A DNA stretch of 64,000 nucleotides from Flavobacterium wongokense (GTDB lineage: Bacteria; Bacteroidota; Bacteroidia; Flavobacteriales; Flavobacteriaceae). Position 1 is the stretch's first letter, and every line of letters begins with the position of its first letter. The translations under genes were made by a program, and so were the position numbers. The stretch covers positions 1-64,000 of the forward strand of contig NZ_JAKIHP010000002.1 of NCBI RefSeq assembly GCF_021608265.1, given 5' to 3'. The notes beneath the pieces were generated by a model that was not told where the DNA came from, ran no database searches, and was given only the letters and a program-made list of their open reading frames with translations. Below, piece by piece: positions 15,600-24,276 of this stretch.

Positions 15600-18500
15600 T
15601 TATTTACCGCCATTTATCGGGATATAAATATTAAATGTGGCACCTTGTCCTAATGCACCTTTTGCGGTTATGACGCCGTTGTGGTTGTCCACAATTTTCT
15701 TTACGATGGCCAAACCGATTCCGGTTCCCTGATAGACTTCCTTACCATGTAGGCGTTGAAATACCTCAAAGATTTTATCGCTGTATTGTTGTTCAAATCC
15801 GATTCCGTTATCGGAGAAGGTGATGTGGCAGTATTTTGTTTTTGGATCAAGTTTGTCATTATCGGTGTCTTTGCCTTTAACAATTTCCCCTTTAATGGTA
15901 ATGTGCGGAGGTACATTTTCGCGGGAGAATTTTAAGGAATTGCTCGCCAGGTTGAACATTAACTGATGGAACTGGAAAGGAATGATTTCGGCTTCGCCCA
16001 ATTTGCCAATTTCAATCGTTCCGTTCTTCAGCTGCAATTCTTCTTTCAGGTCTTCCTTCACCTCCTCAACAATGTCATTAAGATTTGTTTTCTTGAGTTT
16101 TACTTCCTGTGTATTGGTGCGCGAATAGGCAAGCAGGTCGTTGATTAAGGTCTGCATCCTTTTGGCAGCATTCTGCATCCGCTTGAATTTATCTTTTGCA
16201 TTTTCGGATAAATTTTCAGATTCCCTTTCTGCAATCTGATCGGCAAAGGTTTGTATTTTTCGCAGTGGTTCCTGTAAATCATGGCTGGAAATATAAGCAA
16301 AGGATTGCAATTCTTTGTTCATCTTTTCGAGTTCACGATTTTTCTGTTCCAAGATTTCGGAATTGAGTTTTATTTTGTCGTCTGCCTCTTTTTTGAATGT
16401 GAGGTCGTGTGTCATTTTGGAATAACCGATAATTTCACCTGATTCATTATGGACAGCGGTGATAACCACATTTGCCCAAAATCGGGTGCCATCTTTTCTA
16501 ACACGCCAACCTTCATGAACATACCTTCCGTATTTTGCAGCATGGTTTAAAACGTATTGTGGAAGGTTTGATTTTTGGTCTTCCGGGGTATAGAAATTTG
16601 AAAAACTCTTTCCAACAATTTCGTCAGCTTTATAGCCTTTGATTTTTTCGGCTCCTTTGTTCCAGTTTTCTACAATTCCTTCATTATTCAGATACAATAT
16701 GGCATAATCCTGGACTTCTTCAACCATCAAATGATAACGTTCTTCACTTTGTTTAAGCGTTTCATTAAGGTTATTAAGCTCTTTGGTTCGTTCGTTAACC
16801 TGCTTCTCAAGTTCTTGTGTGAATTCTTTCTGATCCTGGATATCGGTACTTGTTCCAACCCACATCTGGATTTCACCATTCTCACCCTTCTGAGGAATGG
16901 CACGGCTCAATTGCCAACGATAGATTCCGTCAAAGCGGCGGAAACGATGCTGGTAAAGAAAGTCCTTGCCTGTAACAATCGATTCCATCCACAATCTTAT
17001 ATTCTCATCCCTGTCATCAGGATGCACGATGTCCAGCCATCCTTTTTCATAAATTTGTTTTAAGGACATGCCTGAATAATCCAAAACGGACTGGTTGAAA
17101 TAATTCAGGTTTCCTTCAATATCTGCCGTCCAGATGTGCTGTGGCATGGAGTCGGCAAGAAGCCTGAATTTCTGCTCATTTTTTACCAATAGTAATTGGG
17201 CGTCTCGTTCCTTTGTGATATCCCGAATGGTTCCGACCATTTTTATAGGTTGGTTTTCTTCATCGTAAAAAACCTTTCCTCTTCCTTCCATCCAATGAAT
17301 GGATTTGTCATCCCAGATCAAACGGGCTTCGTAATTGAGTATGCCTGTTGCAAGTGCAGTAGCAAGTGCCTTATTACGATTTTCCAGATCGTCAGGATGA
17401 AGGTATTTTATCAGCTGCTCATGGGTGAGTTTTTTGTATTCCTTTGAACCGCTGATAATTTCCAGATATCTTTGGGAATATATTGCTTCGTGGGTTTTAA
17501 GATTCAACTCCCAGGTTCCTAATTCACTGGCTTCAATAACGATATTGAGCCTTTCCTCATTGCGCTCTATTTTTTTGCGCGACTGTACTTTTTCGGTTAC
17601 TTCGGTAACTGTAACGATAATCCCCGAAATGCTTCCATCATCTTCTTTCAAAGGGTGGTAAAGGAAATCGAAATAAAAGGTGCCAAGCTGTTCGTTACGC
17701 ACAAGCGGTATAGGAACCTCATAACCATGATACGCAACGCCTGTTTCCCGTACTCCATCCAATAAATGTTGGACGGTTTCTTTTACTTCGGGTAATGAAT
17801 CAAACAAGGGTTTATGCAAAAAGGTTTCTTCCTTTCGGTCAACAAGCTGCAGGTAAGCGTCATTAGCCATTTCAACCACATAATCCTTTCCTCTTAAAAT
17901 GGTAATTCCCACAGGTGCCTGTTTTACGGTATTCCTAAAACGCGCATCGCTTTCTTCGATTTTTTTGCGCGATGCTACTTTTTCTGTGACATCAGTAACC
18001 GTCACGATCATTCCGGAAATGGAACCATCATCCTCTTTTAACGGATGGTATACAAAGTCGAAGTTGCAAAACTCCAATCGGTTATTCCTTTTAAGCGGCA
18101 CGGTTACTTCGTATCCATGAAAAGGTTCACCAGTATCCATAACATGATCCATAAGGCTCAGGGTACTTTCCTTTGCTTCCGGAATAGAGTCAAATAAGGG
18201 CAGTCCAACAAATTCACTTTCGTTAAAATCAACAATTTGCATATAGGCATCGTTGACCATTTCTACCACATAATCTTTTCCGCGTAAGATAATGATGCCA
18301 ACGGGCGCTTGCTTTACCGTGTTTCGGAAACGCGTGTCTCCTTCCTCTATTTTTTGTTTGGCCAGATTTAGTTCGGTTAGGTCAACTCCCGTATTCATTA
18401 CGCCGTAAATATTCCCCGAAAGGTCATAAAGTGGCGTAAAATCGTAATTGAAATAATAAGTGCCTTTTTTCCCATTGACAATAAGTTCCAATGGCGTGTT

Positions 18501-19640
18501 TTGGGTATGGAATGCTTTTCCAGTAGAATATACTTCCTTTATCTGTTCAAATACCGATTGCCCTGCAAGTTCAGGAAGGATTTCAGTAAAAGTTTTGCCG
18601 ATAACGTCGTTTCCTTTTCCCCAAATATCAATAATGGCCTGATTCGCCAATTCCACCCGCATTTCTTCACCTGTATATACCGCTATGGCAAAAGGAGCGT
18701 TTTCTACCAGAGCACGTACTTTTTGTTCTGTTTCCTCCAATTTGGTACGATCGATAACCTGTTTGGTGACATCGGCTGCAGAAGCTACAATTCCTGTAAT
18801 CTCACCATTAGCTTCGCGTAATGGCTCGTATACAAAATTAAGGTAAGTGTTTTCCAGTTTTCCGGTTCGGGGCAACGAAACGAGGCGCTCATTGGCTTCA
18901 AATTTTTCTCCCGTCGCATAAACGCTTTCCAGTAATACTTCGAAACCCTGCTCTCTTGCTTCAGGTAATCCTTCAAAAAGAGGTTTATTCAGTACATCAG
19001 CTTCGTCCTTACCCCATATCTGAAGCATCAGGTTATTGGCAATCTCAACAACGAAGTCTTTGCCTTTTAAAATACACATCGCCAACGGTGCCTGCCTGAT
19101 ATTATTATAGAATCTTTGGTTGCTTTCACTAAGATGGTTAAGCAAATTTACCTTTTCGGTAGTTTCATTGCAGGTGACAAACACTCCGGCGGGTTTCCCC
19201 GATTCGTCATTTACTGGGCTGTAACTGAAGGTCCAGTAAACATCTTCCATCTTCCCATTGCGGTAAATAGGAAGGAGCAAATCTTCAAACCAACTTGCTT
19301 CTCCTTTTTCCAGCGCGTTATCAATTAGCGGTTTGATATCTTTCCAGATTTCCTTCCAGAAATCTTCACCGCGCCCTCCCAATATATCGGGATGCTTTCC
19401 ATTATTGCCAAGGCTTGGGCGATACCCATCGTTATAGAAGCATATCAGTTCCTGCCCCCAAAAAAGGAACATCGGGAATTTTGAATTAAGTAGGATACTG
19501 AGTGTTATACGTAAACTCTGTGGCCAGGTCTCAGGATTTCCAAGCGGATTTTTACTCCAGTCCTTTTCACGCATTAGCTGCCCCATTTCACCTCCTCCAG
19601 CAAGAAATTGTAAATCAGAATTGGTAATTTTTGGCATCAT
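15600..19640 (-). CDS. Multi-PAS cytoplasmic sensor histidine kinase
   Basis: The 1346-residue protein has about eight PAS-type modules: about 30-165, 172-297, 305-430, 433-560, 561-690, 692-815, 820-945 and 965-1090. The third pair in this row (433-560 and 561-690) is nearly identical in sequence. Then come a HisKA domain with the phosphoacceptor in SSHDLQEPLRKI (near 1118) and an ATPase domain with NLASNSLKFSR, FSDNGIGFEQ and GTGIGLAIVKKIV. There are no membrane helices, so it is a soluble sensor, perhaps of redox state, light or small ligands. The response regulator gene follows. It is divergent from acs. Two Met codons start the frame; the first is used here. Confidence 0.92.
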   Translation of the reverse strand: MMPKITNSDLQFLAGGGEMGQLMREKDWSKNPLGNPETWPQSLRITLSILLNSKFPMFLFWGQELICFYNDGYRPSLGNNGKHPDILGGRGEDFWKEIWKDIKPLIDNALEKGEASWFEDLLLPIYRNGKMEDVYWTFSYSPVNDESGKPAGVFVTCNETTEKVNLLNHLSESNQRFYNNIRQAPLAMCILKGKDFVVEIANNLMLQIWGKDEADVLNKPLFEGLPEAREQGFEVLLESVYATGEKFEANERLVSLPRTGKLENTYLNFVYEPLREANGEITGIVASAADVTKQVIDRTKLEETEQKVRALVENAPFAIAVYTGEEMRVELANQAIIDIWGKGNDVIGKTFTEILPELAGQSVFEQIKEVYSTGKAFHTQNTPLELIVNGKKGTYYFNYDFTPLYDLSGNIYGVMNTGVDLTELNLAKQKIEEGDTRFRNTVKQAPVGIIILRGKDYVVEMVNDAYMQIVDFNESEFVGLPLFDSIPEAKESTLSLMDHVMDTGEPFHGYEVTVPLKRNNRLEFCNFDFVYHPLKEDDGSISGMIVTVTDVTEKVASRKKIEESDARFRNTVKQAPVGITILRGKDYVVEMANDAYLQLVDRKEETFLHKPLFDSLPEVKETVQHLLDGVRETGVAYHGYEVPIPLVRNEQLGTFYFDFLYHPLKEDDGSISGIIVTVTEVTEKVQSRKKIERNEERLNIVIEASELGTWELNLKTHEAIYSQRYLEIISGSKEYKKLTHEQLIKYLHPDDLENRNKALATALATGILNYEARLIWDDKSIHWMEGRGKVFYDEENQPIKMVGTIRDITKERDAQLLLVKNEQKFRLLADSMPQHIWTADIEGNLNYFNQSVLDYSGMSLKQIYEKGWLDIVHPDDRDENIRLWMESIVTGKDFLYQHRFRRFDGIYRWQLSRAIPQKGENGEIQMWVGTSTDIQDQKEFTQELEKQVNERTKELNNLNETLKQSEERYHLMVEEVQDYAILYLNNEGIVENWNKGAEKIKGYKADEIVGKSFSNFYTPEDQKSNLPQYVLNHAAKYGRYVHEGWRVRKDGTRFWANVVITAVHNESGEIIGYSKMTHDLTFKKEADDKIKLNSEILEQKNRELEKMNKELQSFAYISSHDLQEPLRKIQTFADQIAERESENLSENAKDKFKRMQNAAKRMQTLINDLLAYSRTNTQEVKLKKTNLNDIVEEVKEDLKEELQLKNGTIEIGKLGEAEIIPFQFHQLMFNLASNSLKFSRENVPPHITIKGEIVKGKDTDNDKLDPKTKYCHITFSDNGIGFEQQYSDKIFEVFQRLHGKEVYQGTGIGLAIVKKIVDNHNGVITAKGALGQGATFNIYIPINGGK

Positions 19641-19704
19641 TAAAAAATTGTTAGGATTACGAAGTTAAGGAAATTATTTTGTTTTAACACAGGTTAATAT
19701 ATTA

Positions 19705-19761
19705 CAGCAGGCGAATATAGGCTTCCATCAGAAGAATATTAGCTGCCATCAGGAGAATATT
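19705..19761. promoter_or_regulatory. Three phased 15-bp direct repeats between the kinase gene and acs
   Basis: CAGCAGGCGAATATA (19705-19719), CATCAGAAGAATATT (19726-19740) and CATCAGGAGAATATT (19747-19761) start exactly 21 bp apart, two turns of B-DNA. The consensus is CAKCAGRMGAATATW. They lie 45-101 bases before the acs start, and upstream of the divergent kinase gene. They look like binding sites for a transcription regulator acting from one face of the helix. Confidence 0.7.
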
Positions 19762-19805
19762 AACGGAATGTTTATATTTACACTACAAAAAATATTGAAT
19801 CAACC

Positions 19806-21713
19806 ATGAGCTACTACAAAATACTCAATTTAGAGCATTATTTTAAAATGTATAAAAAGTCAATCCGTGAGCCCAGAAAGTTTTGGGATAAGATTGCAGA
19901 AGAAAATTTCACCTGGTATCAAAAATGGGAAAAGGTGTTTGAGGTAAATTTCCAGGAAGCCAGCTTTAAATGGTTTATTGATGCCAAAGTCAATATTACC
20001 AAGAATTGCATTGACAGGCATTTGGCAAGAAGAGGCGATAAAACCGCTATCATTTTCGAACCTAACAATCCGAATGAAGACGCAATCCATATAACGTATA
20101 ACCAACTTTACGATAAAGTTGCCCGCATGGCCAACGTACTTCGTGAGCAAGGTGTGAAAAAAGGGGACAGGGTTTGCATTTACCTCCCAATGATTCCCGA
20201 ATTGGCAATTGCGACTTTGGCCTGCGCCCGAATTGGTGCTGTGCATTCGGTAGTGTTTGCCGGGTTTTCAGCTACGGCTGTTGGAGCGCGTATCAATGAC
20301 TGCGAATGTAAAATGGTCATTACCTCTGACGGAAGTTATCGTGGTGATAAGACTATAGATTTAAAGGGAATTGTTGATGAGGCTTTGGAAAAAACTCCTT
20401 GTGTTGAAAAAGTATTGGTAGTCAAACGAACCAATACCAATGTTTCGATGAAGGAAGGACGTGACATTTGGCTACAGCCGTTGCTTGATGCTGCGATTCC
20501 GAATAATGTTGCCGAGATTATGGATGCTGAAGACCCGTTATTTATTTTGTATACTTCGGGTTCAACAGGTAAGCCAAAAGGAATGGTGCATTCTACAGCG
20601 GGTTATATGGTTTATACTGCCTATACTTTTAAGAATGTTTTTGCGTATGAAGAGAATGATATTTTTTGGTGTACAGCCGACATTGGCTGGATAACCGGAC
20701 ACTCTTATATTTTATACGGACCTTTATTAAATGGAGCAACAACTGTAATCTTTGAAGGTGTTCCATCTTACCCAGATTACAGCCGTTTTTGGGAAGTAAT
20801 CGAAAAGCACAATATCACACAATTTTATACAGCGCCAACAGCAATCAGGGCTTTAGCAAAAGAAAGCCTGGATTATGTGCAGCGTTTTCCATTGAGTTCA
20901 TTGAAAGTCATTGGCTCAGTGGGAGAACCTATAAACGAAGAGGCATGGCATTGGTATAACGACCATGTAGGAGGAAAGCGATGCCCATTGGTAGATACCT
21001 GGTGGCAGACCGAAACTGGTGGAATCATGATTTCGCCTATTCCATTTGTAACGCCAACAAAACCAACGTATGCTTCACTTCCGTTACCCGGAATCCAACC
21101 TGTTTTGATGGATGAACTACGCAATGAAATAGAAGGAAACCAGGTTACCGGAAGTTTGTGCATTAAGTTTCCATGGCCGGCTATAGCAAGAACCATTTGG
21201 GGAGACCATCAGCGTTATAAGGAAACTTATTTTACAGCATTCCCCGGCAAATATTTTACCGGTGACGGCGCTTTGCGCGATGAAGTGGGTTATTACCGAA
21301 TTACAGGAAGGGTAGACGATGTCATTATCGTTTCGGGGCATAATTTGGGAACCGCGCCTATTGAGGATTCCATAAATGAACATCCGGCGATTGCTGAAAG
21401 TGCCATTGTTGGTTTTCCGCATGATATCAAAGGAAATGCTTTGTATGGTTTTATCATTTTGAAGGAAATAGGAGAGAGCAGGGATAAGGATAATCTGGCC
21501 AAGGAAATCAATCAATTAATTTCAGACCAAATCGGCCCAATAGCAAAACTGGATAAAATCCAATTTGTATCGAATCTGCCAAAAACACGGTCAGGTAAGA
21601 TCATGCGTAGGATTTTAAGAAAGATTGCCGAAGGCGACTTTAGTAATTTTGGGGATACATCAACTTTACTCAATCCCGAAATTGTGGATGAAATCAAAAA
21701 CGGAAAAATATAA
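19806..21713 (+). CDS. acs: Acetyl-CoA synthetase (acetate-CoA ligase)
   Basis: It makes acetyl-CoA from acetate, ATP and CoA in the cytoplasm. The 635-residue length and the motifs fit Acs: YTSGSTGKPKGMVH (about 249-262), CTADIGWITGHSY, VDTWWQTETGG, YFTGDGALRD, GRVDDVIIVSGH and the C-terminal catalytic lysine in LPKTRSGKIMRR, the site usually acetylated. The Trp in WWQTETG restricts the pocket to acetate. Three phased repeats precede the gene; a weak -7-like box TATATTTA lies at 19773-19780. A terminator follows directly. Propionate-CoA ligase is a less likely reading. Confidence 0.95.
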   Translation: MSYYKILNLEHYFKMYKKSIREPRKFWDKIAEENFTWYQKWEKVFEVNFQEASFKWFIDAKVNITKNCIDRHLARRGDKTAIIFEPNNPNEDAIHITYNQLYDKVARMANVLREQGVKKGDRVCIYLPMIPELAIATLACARIGAVHSVVFAGFSATAVGARINDCECKMVITSDGSYRGDKTIDLKGIVDEALEKTPCVEKVLVVKRTNTNVSMKEGRDIWLQPLLDAAIPNNVAEIMDAEDPLFILYTSGSTGKPKGMVHSTAGYMVYTAYTFKNVFAYEENDIFWCTADIGWITGHSYILYGPLLNGATTVIFEGVPSYPDYSRFWEVIEKHNITQFYTAPTAIRALAKESLDYVQRFPLSSLKVIGSVGEPINEEAWHWYNDHVGGKRCPLVDTWWQTETGGIMISPIPFVTPTKPTYASLPLPGIQPVLMDELRNEIEGNQVTGSLCIKFPWPAIARTIWGDHQRYKETYFTAFPGKYFTGDGALRDEVGYYRITGRVDDVIIVSGHNLGTAPIEDSINEHPAIAESAIVGFPHDIKGNALYGFIILKEIGESRDKDNLAKEINQLISDQIGPIAKLDKIQFVSNLPKTRSGKIMRRILRKIAEGDFSNFGDTSTLLNPEIVDEIKNGKI

Positions 21714-21719
21714 ACAAAT

Positions 21720-21751
21720 AAAAAACCCGAATCATTGATTCGGGTTTTTTG
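21720..21751 (+). terminator. Terminator after acs
   Basis: AAAAACCCGAATC (21721-21733) pairs with GATTCGGGTTTTT (21737-21749) around a 3-base loop, followed by T. It can also serve the converging DUF4293 gene. Confidence 0.88.
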
Positions 21752-21778
21752 CAGCACTAAAAAACTAAGTTTATAGGT

Positions 21779-22186
21779 TTATCGCAATCGATCCACAGAT
21801 TTTACGAGATCTTCGTCCTTTTTGATGGCTTTGTTGGCCAAAACCAAAAATACGATAGAAAAAATAGGTAAGAACATCCCAACACCTTTCTCAGAAATAG
21901 CTGTTTCTCCAGATGCGGTTAGTGTTCGATACACAAATAATCCTAATAAAATTAAATTCAATATTATATTCAATCTGCCCATGACAAATTGTTGTTGTCT
22001 TTTTGTATGTGATAGGATGCTTAAAAAGGTCAAAGTATTACTCAGTCCTAATAGTATAACATATACCATTTCAGCCATAAAATAAAAAGGTTTTCCTGCC
22101 GCATCTTTCCATAATGGAAATACGAATGGCAAAACCAAGGTTGTAATAAGGCAAAGAATCAGATAATAAGTTTGTGGTCTAAACAT
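21779..22186 (-). CDS. DUF4293-type small membrane protein
   Basis: Taken from the ATG at 22184-22186, the product has 135 residues and begins MFRPQTYYLILCLITTLVL. A longer frame to 22276 exists, but its extra 30 residues look random and the downstream ATG is preceded by an A-rich leader. About four hydrophobic helices are visible: near 7-25, 38-60, 72-92 and 103-122. The pattern matches DUF4293 proteins, common in Bacteroidota next to rho. The function is unknown. The gene is divergent from rho and converges on acs. Confidence 0.75.
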   Translation of the reverse strand: MFRPQTYYLILCLITTLVLPFVFPLWKDAAGKPFYFMAEMVYVILLGLSNTLTFLSILSHTKRQQQFVMGRLNIILNLILLGLFVYRTLTASGETAISEKGVGMFLPIFSIVFLVLANKAIKKDEDLVKSVDRLR

Positions 22187-22238
22187 CTTTTTTGAATAAT
22201 CTGACGCAAAAATAAAGTTTCTTTTTAAAAAAATACTA

Positions 22239-22268
22239 TTGCATGATAAAATTTTATTTGTATTATTG
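22239..22268 (+). promoter_or_regulatory. Possible rho promoter
   Basis: TTG at 22239-22241 and TATTATTG at 22261-22268 are 19 bases apart, close to the TTG-N17-20-TAnnTTTG rule with one mismatch. It would give a leader of about 100 nt, room for the autoregulation usual in rho genes. Confidence 0.4.
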
Positions 22269-22376
22269 CAGTACAAATCCGCACGAACTTCATCAATCGG
22301 ATTTTTCCAAGCATTGAATCTACCCTCATTTTCTCTGAATTCCCAATTAAAATCACTTACGATATAAATACTATTT

Positions 22377-24074
22377 ATGTTTGATATTTCTGCCCTTAAA
22401 GAAATGAAGCTTGCTGAGCTTCAGGAAATTGCCAAATTAGCCCAAACCATAAAAGTCACGGGCGCCAAAAAAGATACGTTGATTGCCCAGATTTTGGAAC
22501 ACCAAAATAAAACTGCTGAAGCTGACAGCCCAACCCGAGGCGAAGCCGAACTGAGCGAAGCTAAAACATCAACTGAAAAAACAGCAGAAACTAAAGTTAA
22601 GCGGGCACGAATTGCTCCTGAAACCAAAAAGCCAGCCGAATCACCACAAAATGATTTGTTTACTTCAGATGTTGTGGCTGAACCAGCTGAAGAGAAACCC
22701 GCTTTTCAAAACAAGAATGCAAAGTTCAAAAAACCCTTCGATAAAAAGAAGAACAACGAGCCAACTATAGTTCCTGAAGAATCCGAAGCCACAGAAAGTG
22801 ATATAATAGAAGCTCCGGTTAGCGAAGAAGAAACCAATTCTACTCCGCAGAACGGCAATCAGGAACAAAAACACAAGCATCAGAATGGCAATGCCAACAA
22901 TAACAATCCAAATTTTAAAGGAAAAAAACAAAACAATTTCAGGGATTCTGATTTTGAGTTTGACGGAATCATAGAAAGCGAAGGCGTTCTGGAAATGATG
23001 CCCGATGGTTATGGATTCCTGCGTTCTTCCGATTATAATTATCTGGCTTCGCCTGATGATATTTACCTATCGACATCCCAAATCCGTTTGTTTGGGTTAA
23101 AAACCGGAGATACCGTGAAAGGTGTGGTTCGCCCGCCAAAAGAAGGAGAAAAATTCTTTCCATTGGTAAAAGTATTAAAGATAAACGGACATGACCCGCA
23201 AGTGGTTCGTGACCGTGTTTCATTCGAGCATTTAACTCCGATATTCCCTCAGGAAAAATTCAATATAGCCGATAAGCAGGCAAGCGTTTCTACACGAGTA
23301 ATCGATTTGTTCTCTCCAATCGGAAAAGGGCAACGTGGAATGATTGTGGCGCAGCCAAAAACTGGTAAAACAATGTTGCTAAAAGACATTGCCAACGCCA
23401 TTGCTGCCAATCATCCTGAAGTTTACCTGATTGTGTTGCTAATTGATGAGCGTCCGGAAGAGGTTACCGACATGCAGCGTTCGGTTCGAGGTGAAGTTAT
23501 TGCTTCAACATTCGACCGTGAACCATCAGAGCATGTGAAAATTGCCAATATCGTTTTGGAGAAATCAAAACGTTTGGTAGAATGCGGGCACGATGTAGTG
23601 GTTTTATTGGATTCGATTACACGTTTGGCAAGAGCTTACAATACGGTTCAGCCTGCATCCGGGAAAGTGCTTTCGGGTGGAGTTGATGCCAACGCACTGC
23701 AAAAACCAAAACGTTTCTTTGGAGCGGCACGTAATGTAGAAAACGGTGGTTCATTAAGTATCATTGCAACTGCATTAACAGAAACAGGTTCGAAAATGGA
23801 CGAAGTTATCTTTGAGGAATTCAAAGGAACCGGTAATATGGAATTGCAGTTGGATAGAAAAATTGCCAACCGTAGAATCTTCCCTGCTATCGATTTGACT
23901 TCTTCAAGCACGCGTCGTGACGATTTATTATTGGAACCAAGCACGTTGCAAAGAATGTGGATACTGCGTAAATTCCTTGCCGATATGAATCCGGTTGAAT
24001 CGATGGATACGATAAACGACAAAATCAAGAAAACCCGAAACAACGAGGAATTCCTCATTTCGATGAATGACTAA
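22377..24074 (+). CDS. rho: Transcription termination factor Rho with a long charged N-terminal insert
   Basis: Rho is the hexameric RNA helicase that ends many transcripts. The 565-residue protein has the Rho N-terminal domain ([15 protein letters not shown]), then a low-complexity insert of roughly 150 residues (about 40-195), rich in Glu, Lys, Asn and Pro, then the RNA-binding cold-shock-like domain ([15 protein letters not shown]) and the ATPase: Walker [12 protein letters not shown], Walker [17 protein letters not shown]-loop region [16 protein letters not shown]. Bacteroidota Rho proteins typically carry such inserts. A stretch reading [13 protein letters not shown] (near 50-63) is encoded by a relative of the dispersed repeats A and C. 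A terminator follows. Confidence 0.96.
   Translation: MFDISALKEMKLAELQEIAKLAQTIKVTGAKKDTLIAQILEHQNKTAEADSPTRGEAELSEAKTSTEKTAETKVKRARIAPETKKPAESPQNDLFTSDVVAEPAEEKPAFQNKNAKFKKPFDKKKNNEPTIVPEESEATESDIIEAPVSEEETNSTPQNGNQEQKHKHQNGNANNNNPNFKGKKQNNFRDSDFEFDGIIESEGVLEMMPDGYGFLRSSDYNYLASPDDIYLSTSQIRLFGLKTGDTVKGVVRPPKEGEKFFPLVKVLKINGHDPQVVRDRVSFEHLTPIFPQEKFNIADKQASVSTRVIDLFSPIGKGQRGMIVAQPKTGKTMLLKDIANAIAANHPEVYLIVLLIDERPEEVTDMQRSVRGEVIASTFDREPSEHVKIANIVLEKSKRLVECGHDVVVLLDSITRLARAYNTVQPASGKVLSGGVDANALQKPKRFFGAARNVENGGSLSIIATALTETGSKMDEVIFEEFKGTGNMELQLDRKIANRRIFPAIDLTSSSTRRDDLLLEPSTLQRMWILRKFLADMNPVESMDTINDKIKKTRNNEEFLISMND
22528..22562. repeat. Dispersed repeat relative (copy B), in frame inside rho
   Basis: CGAGGCGAAGCCGAACTGAG followed by CGAAGC resembles the complement of copy A (CTCGAGGCGAGCCGAACTG, then GAGCGCAGC). 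It codes for [13 protein letters not shown] within the disordered N-terminal part of Rho. Confidence 0.45.
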
Positions 24075-24080
24075 AATTGC

Positions 24081-24111
24081 AAACCCCAACTGAAAGGTTG
24101 GGTTTTTTTTT
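24081..24111 (+). terminator. Terminator after rho
   Basis: CCCAAC (24085-24090) pairs with GTTGGG (24097-24102), flanked by A and followed by nine T. Confidence 0.85.
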
Positions 24112-24176
24112 ATGCGAAAATGTCATCTTGTCATATTGAGTCAGCCCAAAACTGACAATTTATAACAATTCTTCCG

Positions 24177-24194
24177 TTGGCATAGTAGTTGCCA
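24177..24194 (+). promoter_or_regulatory. Sigma-54-like promoter before dnaK
   Basis: TTGGCATAGTAGTTGCCA matches the RpoN pattern TGGCA-N6-TTGC, with GG (24179-24180) and GC (24191-24192) separated by exactly 10 bases. Transcription would begin near 24204 and give a leader of about 72 nt. An imperfect inverted repeat, ATTGAGTCAG and CTGACAAT (about 24135-24159), lies upstream and could be an activator site. I see no TAnnTTTG box here. The five-base arms TGGCA and TGCCA are also symmetric, so an operator is an alternative. Confidence 0.4.
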
Positions 24195-24261
24195 TTTCCG
24201 AAACCGTACAACACAAAAGTACTATTCACTCGTAGAGGAATAATCAAAAAAACAAAACCTA

Positions 24262-24267
24262 AAAGGA
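24262..24267 (+). promoter_or_regulatory. Strong Shine-Dalgarno site of dnaK
   Basis: AAGGAG lies 9 bases before the dnaK ATG. Most genes in this window have only A-rich leaders, as is normal in Bacteroidota, so a canonical SD is unusual and marks efficient initiation. Confidence 0.6.
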
Positions 24268-24276
24268 GATAAAAAA

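Noticed and set aside
15058-19640. Kinase and response regulator as proven regulators of the catabolic operon
   Set aside because: Proximity only; the regulator lacks a DNA-binding domain and no shared site is visible, so no such claim is made.
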